In this document: piece after piece, positions 37,849 through 47,541 of the stretch | How the letters are laid out: every line of letters starts with the position of its first letter | Numbering within the stretch: the stretch's first letter is position 1 | From: Planctomycetaceae bacterium | Lineage (GTDB): Bacteria > Planctomycetota > Planctomycetia > Pirellulales > UBA1268 | Assembly (NCBI GenBank): GCA_947449135.1 | Contig: CANFQO010000004.1 | Coordinates: forward strand, 1-64,000 | DNA length: 64,000 bases | Direction of reading: 5' to 3' | Program-made: the position numbers and the translations under genes | Notes under the pieces: model-generated | Databases searched by the model: none | What the model was told of the DNA's origin: nothing | The model's input: only the letters and a program-made list of their open reading frames with translations

Positions 37849-40410
37849 ATGAAGCCTGACCGAATCGCCGTCTTTCTTCCCTGCCATTCCCTCCACGACT
37901 TCCCCACCTGGTTGGACGAGGCGGAAGCCGATGCATTGCTATCGGCCTGGACTTCGGCATGGCACCCCTGGCTGATCGCCACGACGGGCGCCATGCCCCG
38001 CTGGGCGAGTGTCGACCTGCCACCGGTTGATAACGCCACCCTGGGGATCGTGCCGACCCCGTGGGACGACCGTTTCGCGGCTCAGGCCGACACCGTCTGC
38101 ACGGCCGGCTCGTGCTGGGTGCGCGGCGTCACCGGCCAGTCGGAGATCGTCTCCGCTGCCGCGGCAGCGTTGGCGGGGGGGCAGCCTGTCGCATCGCCGC
38201 TCCCCGGCGGGCACCTGGCAGAAGAGTTTCACGCCCTCGGCCTGGCCTCGCTGCTGGCGGAACTGTTGGCGCAGAGGATGCGATCCTCAAGCGGCCTGAC
38301 GGACACGGGCTTTGCCGACGCCGCCATACGAGCGGCCGGGGCGGCGATCAACGGCGACGACCATGCTGCCCGGGACGCACTGCGGGAATGTTATGGCTTC
38401 CTCGAGGCCACGCGGGCGCACTACTATCCCGTCGATGTCTGGCTCCTCGACCTGGTTCTGCTGGCAGATACGACGCTCGGCAATGGACTCGACCAGGAAT
38501 TGCGTTCACCGGTGCCGGCAGCGGTGGTTGCCACTGGCCGCGTGATCGAGCAGCTCGCCGCCCGCAACCCCGTGGCCCTCTCCCGTATGCGAGAACGTTG
38601 CGCAGCCGGCACGCTCGCCCCTGCCGGCGGTCGCTACGACTCGCAGTCCCTCGACGCGTGCACACCGGAGGAGATTGTCAGCTCGTTCGAACGAGGCCTC
38701 GCTGTCTGGCACGATACCGTGGGCGTGGTGCCCGTCACCTATGCCCAGCAGACTGGTGGATCATCGGCGATCCTGCCGCAGTTGCTTTCCACCCTGGGCT
38801 ATACCGGGGTCATCTGGACGCTGTTTGACGGCACCCGACTGCCCGATCCATCCAGCAGCCGCCTCCGCTGGGAGGGCACGGGTGGCGGGTGCATCGACGG
38901 GGTCGCGCGGCCTCCACTTGATGCCCGCTCCGCCCAGGCAATTCTCAGCCTGGCCGAACGGATCGGCGACGCCATGGATCACGACCACACCGCCGTCATC
39001 CAATGGGCGCATTACGCCGGCACCGCCAGCCCCTGGTTCAACACGCTCCGCCAGATCGGTGCCGCCAGCACGGCGTTGGGCACGTTTGTGACGCCTCCCG
39101 AATTTTTCAGACGCACCGCGGGATCAGGCACGGTGGTCTCCTTCGAGCCGGATCTGTTTCCTGTGGGGCTGCCTGCCACCGCAGCCGTCGGCAACGACCC
39201 CGTTGGCGCTCAGGCGGCTGCAACCCGCGACGAAGCCCGCCGCGTGATGACTGCCCACGAGTCGCTACGCGACGCTCTGCCACGGCCGTCGACCTCTGTG
39301 GTCGCCCCGGGTGCAGTCGCCACAGGCCGTGCCCGTCGTGCATCGTGGGGCTTCCGTGCCCTCTTTGCGACAGACCGACGGGACGATGAGTTCGTGCTCG
39401 AGCATGCCATGCTGCGAGTCGCGATCCACCCACAGACCGGCGGACTGCTTTCGGTGCGACGTCCCATCGATCGAAGCAACCGATTGTCACAGCGGCTGGC
39501 GGTCCGCAGCACCCGACCGGCGCCGCCGCCGAGCCAGCCCTGGGAAGACGCCGCCGAACGGGCTGTCTATTCGGGGATGCAGGCCGATTCGATCGAACGC
39601 GTGGCTGCCGCCGGCGGGCGGGGCGAGCAGATCGTCAGTCGCGGCCGACTGGTCTCGGGACAGCATCGGCTGGAGGGTTCGTTTACTCAGCGGGTCGAAC
39701 TCGTTTCCGGACTGCCGCTGGCGTTGATCGACATTGATGTGCAACTCACGAACCGGCCGCAAGGGCCGCTCTTCGAACACCATGCAGCCTGCCGTTTCGC
39801 ATGGAATGAAAACGATGACGTCGACGTTCACCGCAGCCTGCACACGCAGTCGGTCGCCACCGAACGCGGACGCTTCACGGCACCTTGGTTCATCGAACTC
39901 GGAAGCCCGAATGAACCGGACAGTCGGCTGTCAATTCTCACAGGCGGTCTCCCGTGGCACGCCCGCACGATCCCCCACATGCTCGACTCGATCCTGCCAC
40001 ACCCAATGCCGACGACCGCTCCGTGCCGACTGGCCGTGGGGATTGGCCTCGAACGGCCCTGGGATCTGGCGGCTGCAGTGCTGGCCGACATGCCACCGCT
40101 GGCAATCCAGACCGCGGCGACACAGCCCGGGGTGCCCGCCAACATCCGGCTTACTGAAGGCTCTGTGCAGCATGAAGCGGGTCAGCTCGTGTCAGCTCGG
40201 GTCGGCCTGCTCGAATCGGCCGGGCGTTCCGGGGAGGTGCGGCTGGAATGGGCCTCTGAGGTGGCCCGGGCTTCGGTCTGCGGTCCGGGCGGTCAGCGGC
40301 TCTCCGCCGCCGGGTCAACCGCGGATGGAGTCACGATCGACGGCCGCGGGATCATCCTGTATCTCAGACGGTATCAGTGGCTACATCTCGAGGTGGAGTT
40401 TCGCAGATGA
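37849..40410 (+). CDS. Large glycosidase-like protein, possibly GH38/GH57-like
   Basis: Start moved to MKPDRIAVFLPCHSLHDFPTWLDEAEADALLSAW; the upstream ORF part is antisense to pilM. C-terminal beta-sandwich-like region FVLEHAMLRVAIHPQTGGLLSVRR..RLEGSFTQRVELVSGLPLALIDIDVQLTNRP. Confidence 0.65.
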   Translation: MKPDRIAVFLPCHSLHDFPTWLDEAEADALLSAWTSAWHPWLIATTGAMPRWASVDLPPVDNATLGIVPTPWDDRFAAQADTVCTAGSCWVRGVTGQSEIVSAAAAALAGGQPVASPLPGGHLAEEFHALGLASLLAELLAQRMRSSSGLTDTGFADAAIRAAGAAINGDDHAARDALRECYGFLEATRAHYYPVDVWLLDLVLLADTTLGNGLDQELRSPVPAAVVATGRVIEQLAARNPVALSRMRERCAAGTLAPAGGRYDSQSLDACTPEEIVSSFERGLAVWHDTVGVVPVTYAQQTGGSSAILPQLLSTLGYTGVIWTLFDGTRLPDPSSSRLRWEGTGGGCIDGVARPPLDARSAQAILSLAERIGDAMDHDHTAVIQWAHYAGTASPWFNTLRQIGAASTALGTFVTPPEFFRRTAGSGTVVSFEPDLFPVGLPATAAVGNDPVGAQAAATRDEARRVMTAHESLRDALPRPSTSVVAPGAVATGRARRASWGFRALFATDRRDDEFVLEHAMLRVAIHPQTGGLLSVRRPIDRSNRLSQRLAVRSTRPAPPPSQPWEDAAERAVYSGMQADSIERVAAAGGRGEQIVSRGRLVSGQHRLEGSFTQRVELVSGLPLALIDIDVQLTNRPQGPLFEHHAACRFAWNENDDVDVHRSLHTQSVATERGRFTAPWFIELGSPNEPDSRLSILTGGLPWHARTIPHMLDSILPHPMPTTAPCRLAVGIGLERPWDLAAAVLADMPPLAIQTAATQPGVPANIRLTEGSVQHEAGQLVSARVGLLESAGRSGEVRLEWASEVARASVCGPGGQRLSAAGSTADGVTIDGRGIILYLRRYQWLHLEVEFRR

Positions 40411-41072
40411 TTATCACGCTCGACGGGCCGGCCGGTGCCGGCAAGAGTTCGGCCGCCCGGGCCTTGGCCGCCAGGCTCGGCTGGTGCTACATGGATACCG
40501 GGGCGATGTACCGCGCCGTCGCCCTGACGGCTCTGGAACGAGGCATCCTGCTCGATGACTCGGCCGGGATCGCGGCGCTTGCCGAGCAGATCCGGATTGA
40601 ATTCCGTGACGGCCGCGTGAATGTCGACGGCCGCGACGTCTCTGCCGACATTCGCACGGAGCGGATCACGGCGGCAACGCGCCCCGTAGCCGATGCCCCG
40701 CCGGTCCGCGACGCGATGAAACGCATCCAGCGGCAGATGGCGGAAGGACTCGATGTCGTCACCGAGGGCCGTGATCAGGGATCGGTCGTGTTTCCGCAGG
40801 CAGATCTCAAAGTGTTTCTGACTGCCACGCCAGAGGAGCGGGCCCGCCGACGGCACCAGGAAGAGGTGAGCCGCGGCCAGTCTTCGACGCTCGCAGCGGT
40901 GCTCGAATCGCAATCGCGTCGTGACGACGGCGACTGTTCACGGCCAGTCGGCGCGCTGAAGCAGGCTGACGACGCGGTGCTGTTGGAGACCGATGGACTC
41001 TCGGCGGATGAGGTTGTGCAGCGACTGGTCGAGATGGTCGAGGTGTGTCGACGACTGCGGGGGCTGGCATGA
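40407..41072 (+). CDS. cmk: Cytidylate kinase
   Basis: IITLDGPAGAGKSSAARALAARLGWCYMDTGAMYRAVAL, VVTEGRDQGSVVFPQADLKVFLTATPEERARRR; ATGA overlap with the previous gene. Confidence 0.95.
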   Translation: MIITLDGPAGAGKSSAARALAARLGWCYMDTGAMYRAVALTALERGILLDDSAGIAALAEQIRIEFRDGRVNVDGRDVSADIRTERITAATRPVADAPPVRDAMKRIQRQMAEGLDVVTEGRDQGSVVFPQADLKVFLTATPEERARRRHQEEVSRGQSSTLAAVLESQSRRDDGDCSRPVGALKQADDAVLLETDGLSADEVVQRLVEMVEVCRRLRGLA

Positions 41073-41803
41073 CCGGGGAATCAGACGCTACCGCAGTGCC
41101 TCGAACAGCGGGTCCGGCCGATGCAGTGAGCGGTGGCCAGAGGGGCCTTGGCCGCTGGCTCTACGACTGCCTGTGGGTGCTCTGCCGCACGCTCGCCGTG
41201 TCTGTGCTGGGCTTCCGCGTGCGATTCGCGGAGTCGCTGCCACGGGATGGTGGACTGCTTGTGCTCTCCAGCCATCAGAGCCATCTCGATCCGCTCCTAC
41301 TTGGGCTCGCGGCCGATCGCCGGCTCTCCACACTGGCCCGCAGTTCGCTCTATCATTTCAAGCCCTTCGCTGCGGTCATCACAGCGCTCGACGCCGTGCC
41401 CATCGACCGCAACGCCTCGATGGTAAAGGCAATGAAAGCGATCATAGGCAGACTGCGGGCCGGTCATGCCGTGGCCATTTTTCCCGAAGGCACCCGGACG
41501 GCAACCGGGCGACTCGGAGAGATCAAGGGGGGCTTTGCGCTCCTCGCCAAGAAGGCCGCTGTGCCGATCGTGCCGGTGGCGATCGTCGGCGCCTACGAAT
41601 GCTGGCCTCGCACGCGGCTCCTACCCCAGCCAGGGCGGATCCGGCTCGAATTCGGCCGAGTGATTCCGGCCGCTGAGATCGCTCAACTCGATGAACAGGC
41701 AATCCTCGCACTCTGCACCGCCCGCATCCACGAACTGGACACGAATGCCCGTCGCCTCCGCGCCGGCCTTGGTGTGTCAAAGGCAAAACCGCAGCCGACA
41801 TGA
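41069..41803 (+). CDS. 1-acyl-sn-glycerol-3-phosphate acyltransferase (PlsC family)
   Basis: LVLSSHQSHLDPLLLGLAA (HX4D), VPIDRNASMVKAMKAI, VAIFPEGTRTATGRLGEIKGGFALLAKKAAVPIVPVAI; ATGA overlap with cmk. Confidence 0.93.
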   Translation: MTGESDATAVPRTAGPADAVSGGQRGLGRWLYDCLWVLCRTLAVSVLGFRVRFAESLPRDGGLLVLSSHQSHLDPLLLGLAADRRLSTLARSSLYHFKPFAAVITALDAVPIDRNASMVKAMKAIIGRLRAGHAVAIFPEGTRTATGRLGEIKGGFALLAKKAAVPIVPVAIVGAYECWPRTRLLPQPGRIRLEFGRVIPAAEIAQLDEQAILALCTARIHELDTNARRLRAGLGVSKAKPQPT

Positions 41804-41843
41804 GTCAAACGGCCTCAACCGCCGGACCTAACGGGTATCCAAT

Positions 41844-42641
41844 CTAGCCAGGTATGCCTCCGGCCTTGCCGGAGTTCCGAGTGAACGCGACACCCAACTG
41901 CTCCCACGGCGGGGCGGCCGAGAAATCGATCTGTGGCACCGTCGTGATCGCGTGCTTGAGCGCTTGCTCCCAGCTGGAGCGAACTTCACCCAGTTCAGGG
42001 TCGCCAGCTTCAAGCCGGCGGTACCGCTTCACGGCCAGATCGTCGTTGGAGTAGACCAGCAGGTCGATTGGCGGCCCGACGGCCACGTTCGACCGCATCG
42101 TCGAATCGAGTGAGATGATCGCGTAGGTCACCGCCTGGTCGAGCGTGGTTTCGCCAAACCGGATGCCCCGGTCGAGGATTGGCCGCCCATACTTGCTTTC
42201 GCCGATCTGCAGAAAAGGGGAAAGTCGCGTGCAGCGCAGGGGATTGCCCTGCGCGTAGATCAGATAGAGCTGCGGCAGTTCACCTTTGATCTGTCCCCCA
42301 ACGAGCAGGTTGACCGAGAAGTTGATGTTGTCTCGCTCCATGAATTCCCGGTCGAGCACTCCGACCGCCCGGACCTGACCGCCGACGCACCGGGCGGCTT
42401 CGTAGAAGTTGGCCGCACTGGCCAGCCCATCGCCGGCACGGAATTCCTGCTCGAGTCGCGTCATCACCGACTGCGTCAGCGAGAGGCTGCCGCTGGAGAG
42501 GATCGTGAACATCCGCTCGCCGGGAATGACGAAATTGTGCATTTTGCGGCAGACTTCTACCTGATCGATCCCCGAATTCGTCCGAGAATCGGAGGCCAGA
42601 ACGAGCCCCTGATGGGTGCGGATGCCGACACAGTAGGTCAT
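41844..42641 (-). CDS. Anbu/BPH-type proteasome-like peptidase
   Basis: MTYCVGIRTHQGLVLASDSRTNSGIDQVEVCRKMHNFVIPGERMFTILSSGSLSLTQSV with putative Thr2 nucleophile; adjacent to the characteristic Anbu partner genes. Confidence 0.92.
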   Translation of the reverse strand: MTYCVGIRTHQGLVLASDSRTNSGIDQVEVCRKMHNFVIPGERMFTILSSGSLSLTQSVMTRLEQEFRAGDGLASAANFYEAARCVGGQVRAVGVLDREFMERDNINFSVNLLVGGQIKGELPQLYLIYAQGNPLRCTRLSPFLQIGESKYGRPILDRGIRFGETTLDQAVTYAIISLDSTMRSNVAVGPPIDLLVYSNDDLAVKRYRRLEAGDPELGEVRSSWEQALKHAITTVPQIDFSAAPPWEQLGVAFTRNSGKAGGIPG

Positions 42642-42746
42642 CAAATCCTCTGCTTCAGGGGGATGCTCTGGTAAGTGGCGCAAAAATTGCTGTGATGATT
42701 CCCGTCAAGGATCGCAGACTAGCGTAGACGATGCTTTCGTCAAGGA

Positions 42747-44297
42747 ATGAGGCGGATGATATCCCACCAGCTCGCGGACAGTGCCCTTCGTTCGGGCACG
42801 GAGTGCCCAATTTCCGCGCAGGAGGGTCTGTTTGCTGGCTACGAACTCGGCGCGGCCTACGACGAAATGTTTGGCGTGAGTGCCAGCGGGGCGCCGCTGC
42901 CGCGGCCGCACTACCAGCCACTCCACGACCGGCTCATGCAGACGAGCCCGGATGACTTTCGCCGCCGCAAGGCGATGACCGATCTGTCGATGCGTCAGGA
43001 CGGAGTCGGGTTCACGGTCTACCGCGCCGAGGAGGGAATCGAACGGGTGTGGCCGATGGACCCGGTGCCGAGGATCATTCCAGCCACCGAGTGGCGGCAG
43101 ATCGAAGAGGGACTCACCCAGCGGATCAACGCCCTCAACCTTTTTCTCTGGGACGTCTATCACGATCAGCACATCCTGCGAGACGGCGTGGTGCCCGCGG
43201 GACTGGTGCTGCAGGGAGCGTTTTTCCGCCGTGAATTCGTCGGCGTCAACGTGCCCCGTCGGATTTACATCCACGTCTGCGGCACCGACCTCATCCGCGC
43301 GGCTGATGGCGAATATCTCGTGCTCGAGGACAACGCGCGCACGCCATCGGGCGTGAGCTACATGCTGCAGAACAGGCAGGTCATCAAGCGGGTGTTTCCG
43401 TCGCTGTTCAACGACTACGACGTGCTGCCCAACGACGATTATCCAGCGGCGCTCCTCGATGTGCTGCAGTACATCGCCCCCGAAGGCGTGCCGCAGCCGA
43501 CGGCCGTGCTGCTCAGCCCGGGGATGTACAACTCCGCCTACTTCGAGCATAGCTTCCTCGCGCAGCGGATGGGCATCGAACTGGTCGAGGGGCGGGATCT
43601 GCTCATCGACGGCAATCGCGTCTTCATGCGGACCACCCGCGGTCGCCAGCGGGTCGATGTCATCTATCGGCGAATCGATGACGACTTCCTCGATCCGCTC
43701 ACCTTCCGTCCAGACAGTGCGTTGGGTGTGCCTGGACTCGTCAATGCCTACCGGGCTGGCACCGTGGCGCTGGCCAACAGCATCGGCACCGGCATCGCCG
43801 ACGACAAGGGAATTTATCCGTTCGTGCCCGACATGATCCGCTACTACCTCAAGCAGGATCCACTGCTCAACAACGTCGAGACCTTTCGGCCCGAGATTCC
43901 GGCACAGCGGAGCCATGTGCTCGACAACCTCGAGAAGCTCGTCGTGAAGCGGGTGAACGAATCGGGGGGCTATGGCATGCTGGTTGGGCCAGCCTCGACG
44001 AAACAGCAGCAGGAGGAATTCCGCCGCCTGATTCAGGCGAACCCACGGGATTTCATCGCACAGCCCACGATCCAACTCTCCACGCACCCCACCTTCGTCG
44101 ACGGTCGCCTCGAGGGTCGCCACCTCGACCTGCGGCCGTTCGTGTTGTGCGGTGAGCGGGTGACGGTCACCCCCGGCGGACTGACCCGCGTGGCACTCCC
44201 GAAAGGCAGTCTCGTCGTCAACAGTTCCCAAGGGGGCGGCAGCAAGGACACGTGGATCCTTGCCGACAAGAACCCTGCCATCAGCGGGAAGACGTGA
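42747..44297 (+). CDS. Circularly permuted type 2 ATP-grasp protein
   Basis: [85 protein letters not shown]. Confidence 0.94.
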   Translation: MRRMISHQLADSALRSGTECPISAQEGLFAGYELGAAYDEMFGVSASGAPLPRPHYQPLHDRLMQTSPDDFRRRKAMTDLSMRQDGVGFTVYRAEEGIERVWPMDPVPRIIPATEWRQIEEGLTQRINALNLFLWDVYHDQHILRDGVVPAGLVLQGAFFRREFVGVNVPRRIYIHVCGTDLIRAADGEYLVLEDNARTPSGVSYMLQNRQVIKRVFPSLFNDYDVLPNDDYPAALLDVLQYIAPEGVPQPTAVLLSPGMYNSAYFEHSFLAQRMGIELVEGRDLLIDGNRVFMRTTRGRQRVDVIYRRIDDDFLDPLTFRPDSALGVPGLVNAYRAGTVALANSIGTGIADDKGIYPFVPDMIRYYLKQDPLLNNVETFRPEIPAQRSHVLDNLEKLVVKRVNESGGYGMLVGPASTKQQQEEFRRLIQANPRDFIAQPTIQLSTHPTFVDGRLEGRHLDLRPFVLCGERVTVTPGGLTRVALPKGSLVVNSSQGGGSKDTWILADKNPAISGKT

Positions 44298-44304
44298 GGC
44301 CTCG

Positions 44305-45255
44305 ATGCTTAGCCGGGTCGCCGACGCGCTGTTTTGGATGAGCCGCTATCTGGAGCGGGCGGATCACCTTGCCCGCGCAGTTGACGTCACATTTCAACTC
44401 GATCTGGATCTCCATGGCGTACTTGCCAACCCGGTGGAATTCGAGTGGAACGCATTGCTTTCCCTCCTCCGCCAGCCGCCGCCAAACGTCCGGGACGGCG
44501 AGGATCCTGTCGGTGCCGTCCAGCGGTGGCTTCTGCTCGACATGGCCAACGCCGGAAGCGTGATGTCGTGCGTGAACCGTTCCCGCAACAATGCCCGCAG
44601 CATTCGGGGATCGATCAGCCCGTCCATGTGGCGGGAGCTCAACAAGCTCTACTGGCGGCTCTCCGATGCCGCCCTGCCGGCTCGGGTGGCGGAATCGCCG
44701 CACGATTTCTGCGAGGAGGCGCAGATCGGTGTGCTGCTGTTTCATGGCGTCTGCGAAGCGACCCTCATGCACGACGAAGGCTGGCACTTCATCCAGCTCG
44801 GTCGGTATCTGGAGCGGGCCGAGAAGGTCCTGCGGATCCTCGACTCCAAATTCGGCCTCCTGGAGCGGGCCGGCGCGGCCGACCTGCCGATCAGCAACCT
44901 GCAATGGGGCGCCGTGCTTAAGAATTGTGCCGCCTACGAGGCCTACCAGCGGCTCTACATCAGCCGGGTGGAGCCGGAGAGGGTCGTGGAGTTTCTGCTC
45001 ACCAATCCCGACTTCCCACACTCCGTGCGGTTTTGCCTCACGCGAATCCTGCAATCACTCACGGAAATCAGCGGCCGGCTCCCCGACCGTTGCGACGACG
45101 AGGTGGTGCGGACAGTCGGCCGGCTGCTCAACGATCTGGTGTATATGGATGGTACCGCCCTCGACGGCGAGGGGCTGCATTCCTTTCTCAGCAAATCCCT
45201 TTCGCGCTGCGCGAGGATTGGAAACCTCCTGCAGCAGCAATACGCCCTGCAGTAG
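44305..45255 (+). CDS. Alpha-E domain protein
   Basis: MLSRVADALFWMSRYLERADHLARAVDV; HDEGWHFIQLGRYLERAEKVLRILDSKF. Confidence 0.92.
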   Translation: MLSRVADALFWMSRYLERADHLARAVDVTFQLDLDLHGVLANPVEFEWNALLSLLRQPPPNVRDGEDPVGAVQRWLLLDMANAGSVMSCVNRSRNNARSIRGSISPSMWRELNKLYWRLSDAALPARVAESPHDFCEEAQIGVLLFHGVCEATLMHDEGWHFIQLGRYLERAEKVLRILDSKFGLLERAGAADLPISNLQWGAVLKNCAAYEAYQRLYISRVEPERVVEFLLTNPDFPHSVRFCLTRILQSLTEISGRLPDRCDDEVVRTVGRLLNDLVYMDGTALDGEGLHSFLSKSLSRCARIGNLLQQQYALQ

Positions 45256-45295
45256 CCGCACGGCCAACTGGCACGGAGACCAAGGAGATGCAGCG

Positions 45296-46249
45296 ATGAT
45301 CCTCGAAATCCAACATGAAACAGAGATGAACTATTCGCAGCCGGTGAGCGAATGGCTCTGCGAACTGCGAATGGAGCCGATGAGCGATGCCACGCAGCGC
45401 TGCCATTCATTCCAGATCAGTGTCGGGCAGACCGTAAACCTCTGTCATTATGTCGACGGCTTCGGCAACCGCGTGCATCACTTCAATCTCCTCAGGCCCC
45501 CCACGACGCTGCGAATCCTCGCCGCCAGCGTCGTCGAGACGGAAGATACAGGCATCGGGCCCATGGCCAGCCAGACAGCTTTTTCGGCCGACGCCACTGC
45601 AGATGGCTGGCAGCTGCCGCTCGAGGCGGTCGACTATCTGCCGCTCCGCGGACCGGCTCGCTTCACCCCGCTCCTAGAACCGCTCCTGATAGAATTACGG
45701 CCGATGCCTCGAATACGGGTTGGGATGTGGGTCTGTCAGGTCGCCGAGTACATTCGTGGACGATTCGAATACGCCCGGGATGTCACCGATGCCACTTCGC
45801 CGATCGACCATCTGCTGGCCCGAGGCAAGGGCGTCTGTCAGGATTTCACCCACCTGATGATCGCCGTGCTGCGATCGTTCGGCGTGCCGGCCCGCTATGT
45901 CAGCGGCTACATCCACCGAGAGAACAAGGAGTCACAGAGCCACGCTTGGTGCGAGGTCTGGCTGCCCGACGTCGGCTGGACAGGATTCGATCCCACCAAC
46001 GGCTGCCCTGTGAACGGGCATTTCGTGAAGACGGCCGTCGGCAGGGATTTCACCGATGTGCCGCCCAACAAAGGAATCTACCGCGGTACCGGCACCGAGC
46101 GAATTCAGGTTCGTGTCGCCACCCGCACGCTCGAACGCCTGCCGTCTCTTTCGTGGCACGATCAACTGGCCCCGCTCGATGTGCCCGTGCATTCCGTCCT
46201 GCGAACGGTGCCGGTGTACAGCGATGCAGAAGAGGCCCAGCAGCAGTAG
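45296..46249 (+). CDS. Transglutaminase family protein
   Basis: LEIQHETEMNYSQPVSEWLCELRMEP N-terminal bacterial transglutaminase-like region; RGKGVCQDFTHLMIAVLRSFGVPARYVSGYIH..SHAWCEVWLPDVGWTGFDPTNG Cys-His-Asp triad. Confidence 0.93.
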   Translation: MILEIQHETEMNYSQPVSEWLCELRMEPMSDATQRCHSFQISVGQTVNLCHYVDGFGNRVHHFNLLRPPTTLRILAASVVETEDTGIGPMASQTAFSADATADGWQLPLEAVDYLPLRGPARFTPLLEPLLIELRPMPRIRVGMWVCQVAEYIRGRFEYARDVTDATSPIDHLLARGKGVCQDFTHLMIAVLRSFGVPARYVSGYIHRENKESQSHAWCEVWLPDVGWTGFDPTNGCPVNGHFVKTAVGRDFTDVPPNKGIYRGTGTERIQVRVATRTLERLPSLSWHDQLAPLDVPVHSVLRTVPVYSDAEEAQQQ

Positions 46250-46313
46250 CAGCCGTGGCGAACTCGCTCGAGAGCATCTGGGATTGCTGGAGCGACGTAT
46301 TCGACTCGTGAAG

Positions 46314-46406
46314 GGAGCCGGGGGTCGGGGGAAGCCGGGGCAAGCTACAAGTAGGGCTATCCTGCCCCCGAGTCGAAGGCTTTCGCCGCCCCCGGCGGCT
46401 TGGGCC
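46314..46406 (+). repeat. Dispersed repeat family 2, copy 2
   Basis: GGAGCCGGGGGTCGGGGGAAGCCGGGGCAAGCTACAAGTAGGGCTATCCTGCCCCCGAGTCGAAGGCTTTCGCCGCCCCCGGCGGCTTGGGCC. Confidence 0.85.
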
Positions 46407-46476
46407 GCTCGACATATCCAGGATTCGCTCTCCAACCCACGCGAAGTCAGTCCGTCGTGCGCCAGGTGCGCTGCCG

Positions 46477-47427
46477 TCACACGCTGGCCAAGGCAACCAG
46501 TCGCTCGGCGATCTCGGCCCGGGCGGCTGCGATGATCGGCATCGGCCGCCGGATGTCGTAGGGCTGGCCATCGATTCCCCAATACACGCCCCCGCGTTCC
46601 TCCACCCAGAGTTTGACCGGCAGTGCATCCCAGACCATCTGCTTGGGAAACTCGGCTGAGTTGTCGTGGATAACGGCCAGCCGCCGGTGGGTTCCCAGCC
46701 CCAGGGCGGCCATGGAATGGGGCATCCGGCTCTCGATCGCCATCGTGTGGGCACCCGTCCGGAGACTGTTGTGCAGTTTCACGAATGCGGGATGCGATCG
46801 GCCGCTGTCGCTCTGTGGATTGAACAGCAGACAGCCATCTTTGAGCCTGCCGCTGGTGGCAAAATCAGCAACGGGCAGCCACCGCGGTCCGTCCTCGGTC
46901 ACCCGCAGGAGCACCGCACCGCCACCCCGTTCGGCTATGCCAAGCGTGGTCCCGTCGAGAGTGAGCATCACGGAGAACCTTGGCTCCCCGCGTTCGAGAA
47001 GGGCGACCATCGGGCCACAGAGGCCCATCTCACCGCAGATGGAGGCCGTCGTGCCGTCCACCGGATCGATGAGCCATGCCTCAGGCAGAGCTTGAAAGTC
47101 CGCAGGGCTTGGCCCCTCCTCGGAAATAATCGGGACCGCGTTGATCGCGGTGAGCGCCCGGCTCAGATGACGGTCGAGGCTCAGGTCGAGCGCCGTCACG
47201 TAATCACCGACTGATTTCTCAGTAATCGAAAGGCGGTCTGTTGGGAACAACGATTCGCCAGCGCCGTGCCCGACATCGCGAGTGCCGTTCTCCCGGAGGG
47301 CGGTGTCGGTGGCTTCAATGACAGCAGAGGCCATGGCGAGCGCGGCAGCCGACACCAAACGGTCGGTCCGCTCCGCGGCCTCAAGGCTACGGAGCAGGTC
47401 GGAGCGGAACCGTAGGCCAGATCGCAT
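46477..47427 (-). CDS. Inositol monophosphatase family phosphatase
   Basis: VGDYVTALDLSLDRHLSRAL, ISEEGP, AWLIDPVDGTTASICGEMGLCGPMVALLERGEP; start moved to MRSGLRF. Confidence 0.88.
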   Translation of the reverse strand: MRSGLRFRSDLLRSLEAAERTDRLVSAAALAMASAVIEATDTALRENGTRDVGHGAGESLFPTDRLSITEKSVGDYVTALDLSLDRHLSRALTAINAVPIISEEGPSPADFQALPEAWLIDPVDGTTASICGEMGLCGPMVALLERGEPRFSVMLTLDGTTLGIAERGGGAVLLRVTEDGPRWLPVADFATSGRLKDGCLLFNPQSDSGRSHPAFVKLHNSLRTGAHTMAIESRMPHSMAALGLGTHRRLAVIHDNSAEFPKQMVWDALPVKLWVEERGGVYWGIDGQPYDIRRPMPIIAAARAEIAERLVALASV

Positions 47428-47541
47428 GTCAGAACGTCCCGGGGGAAATAGGGTTCGTGCTCCACTGGAGCATTGGGCGAACCGTCTGAATGTAGCCGGC
47501 TCGGCGGAATCTGTGACCGGACCCACACGGAGGCGGGGAGC

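Noticed and set aside
42705-44231. 508-aa minus-strand ORF
   Set aside because: Antisense to the ATP-grasp gene; no recognisable domain.
44591-45295. N-terminal extension of the transglutaminase ORF
   Set aside because: Overlaps the alpha-E gene out of frame; the family N-terminus starts at MILEIQHETEMNYSQP (45296).
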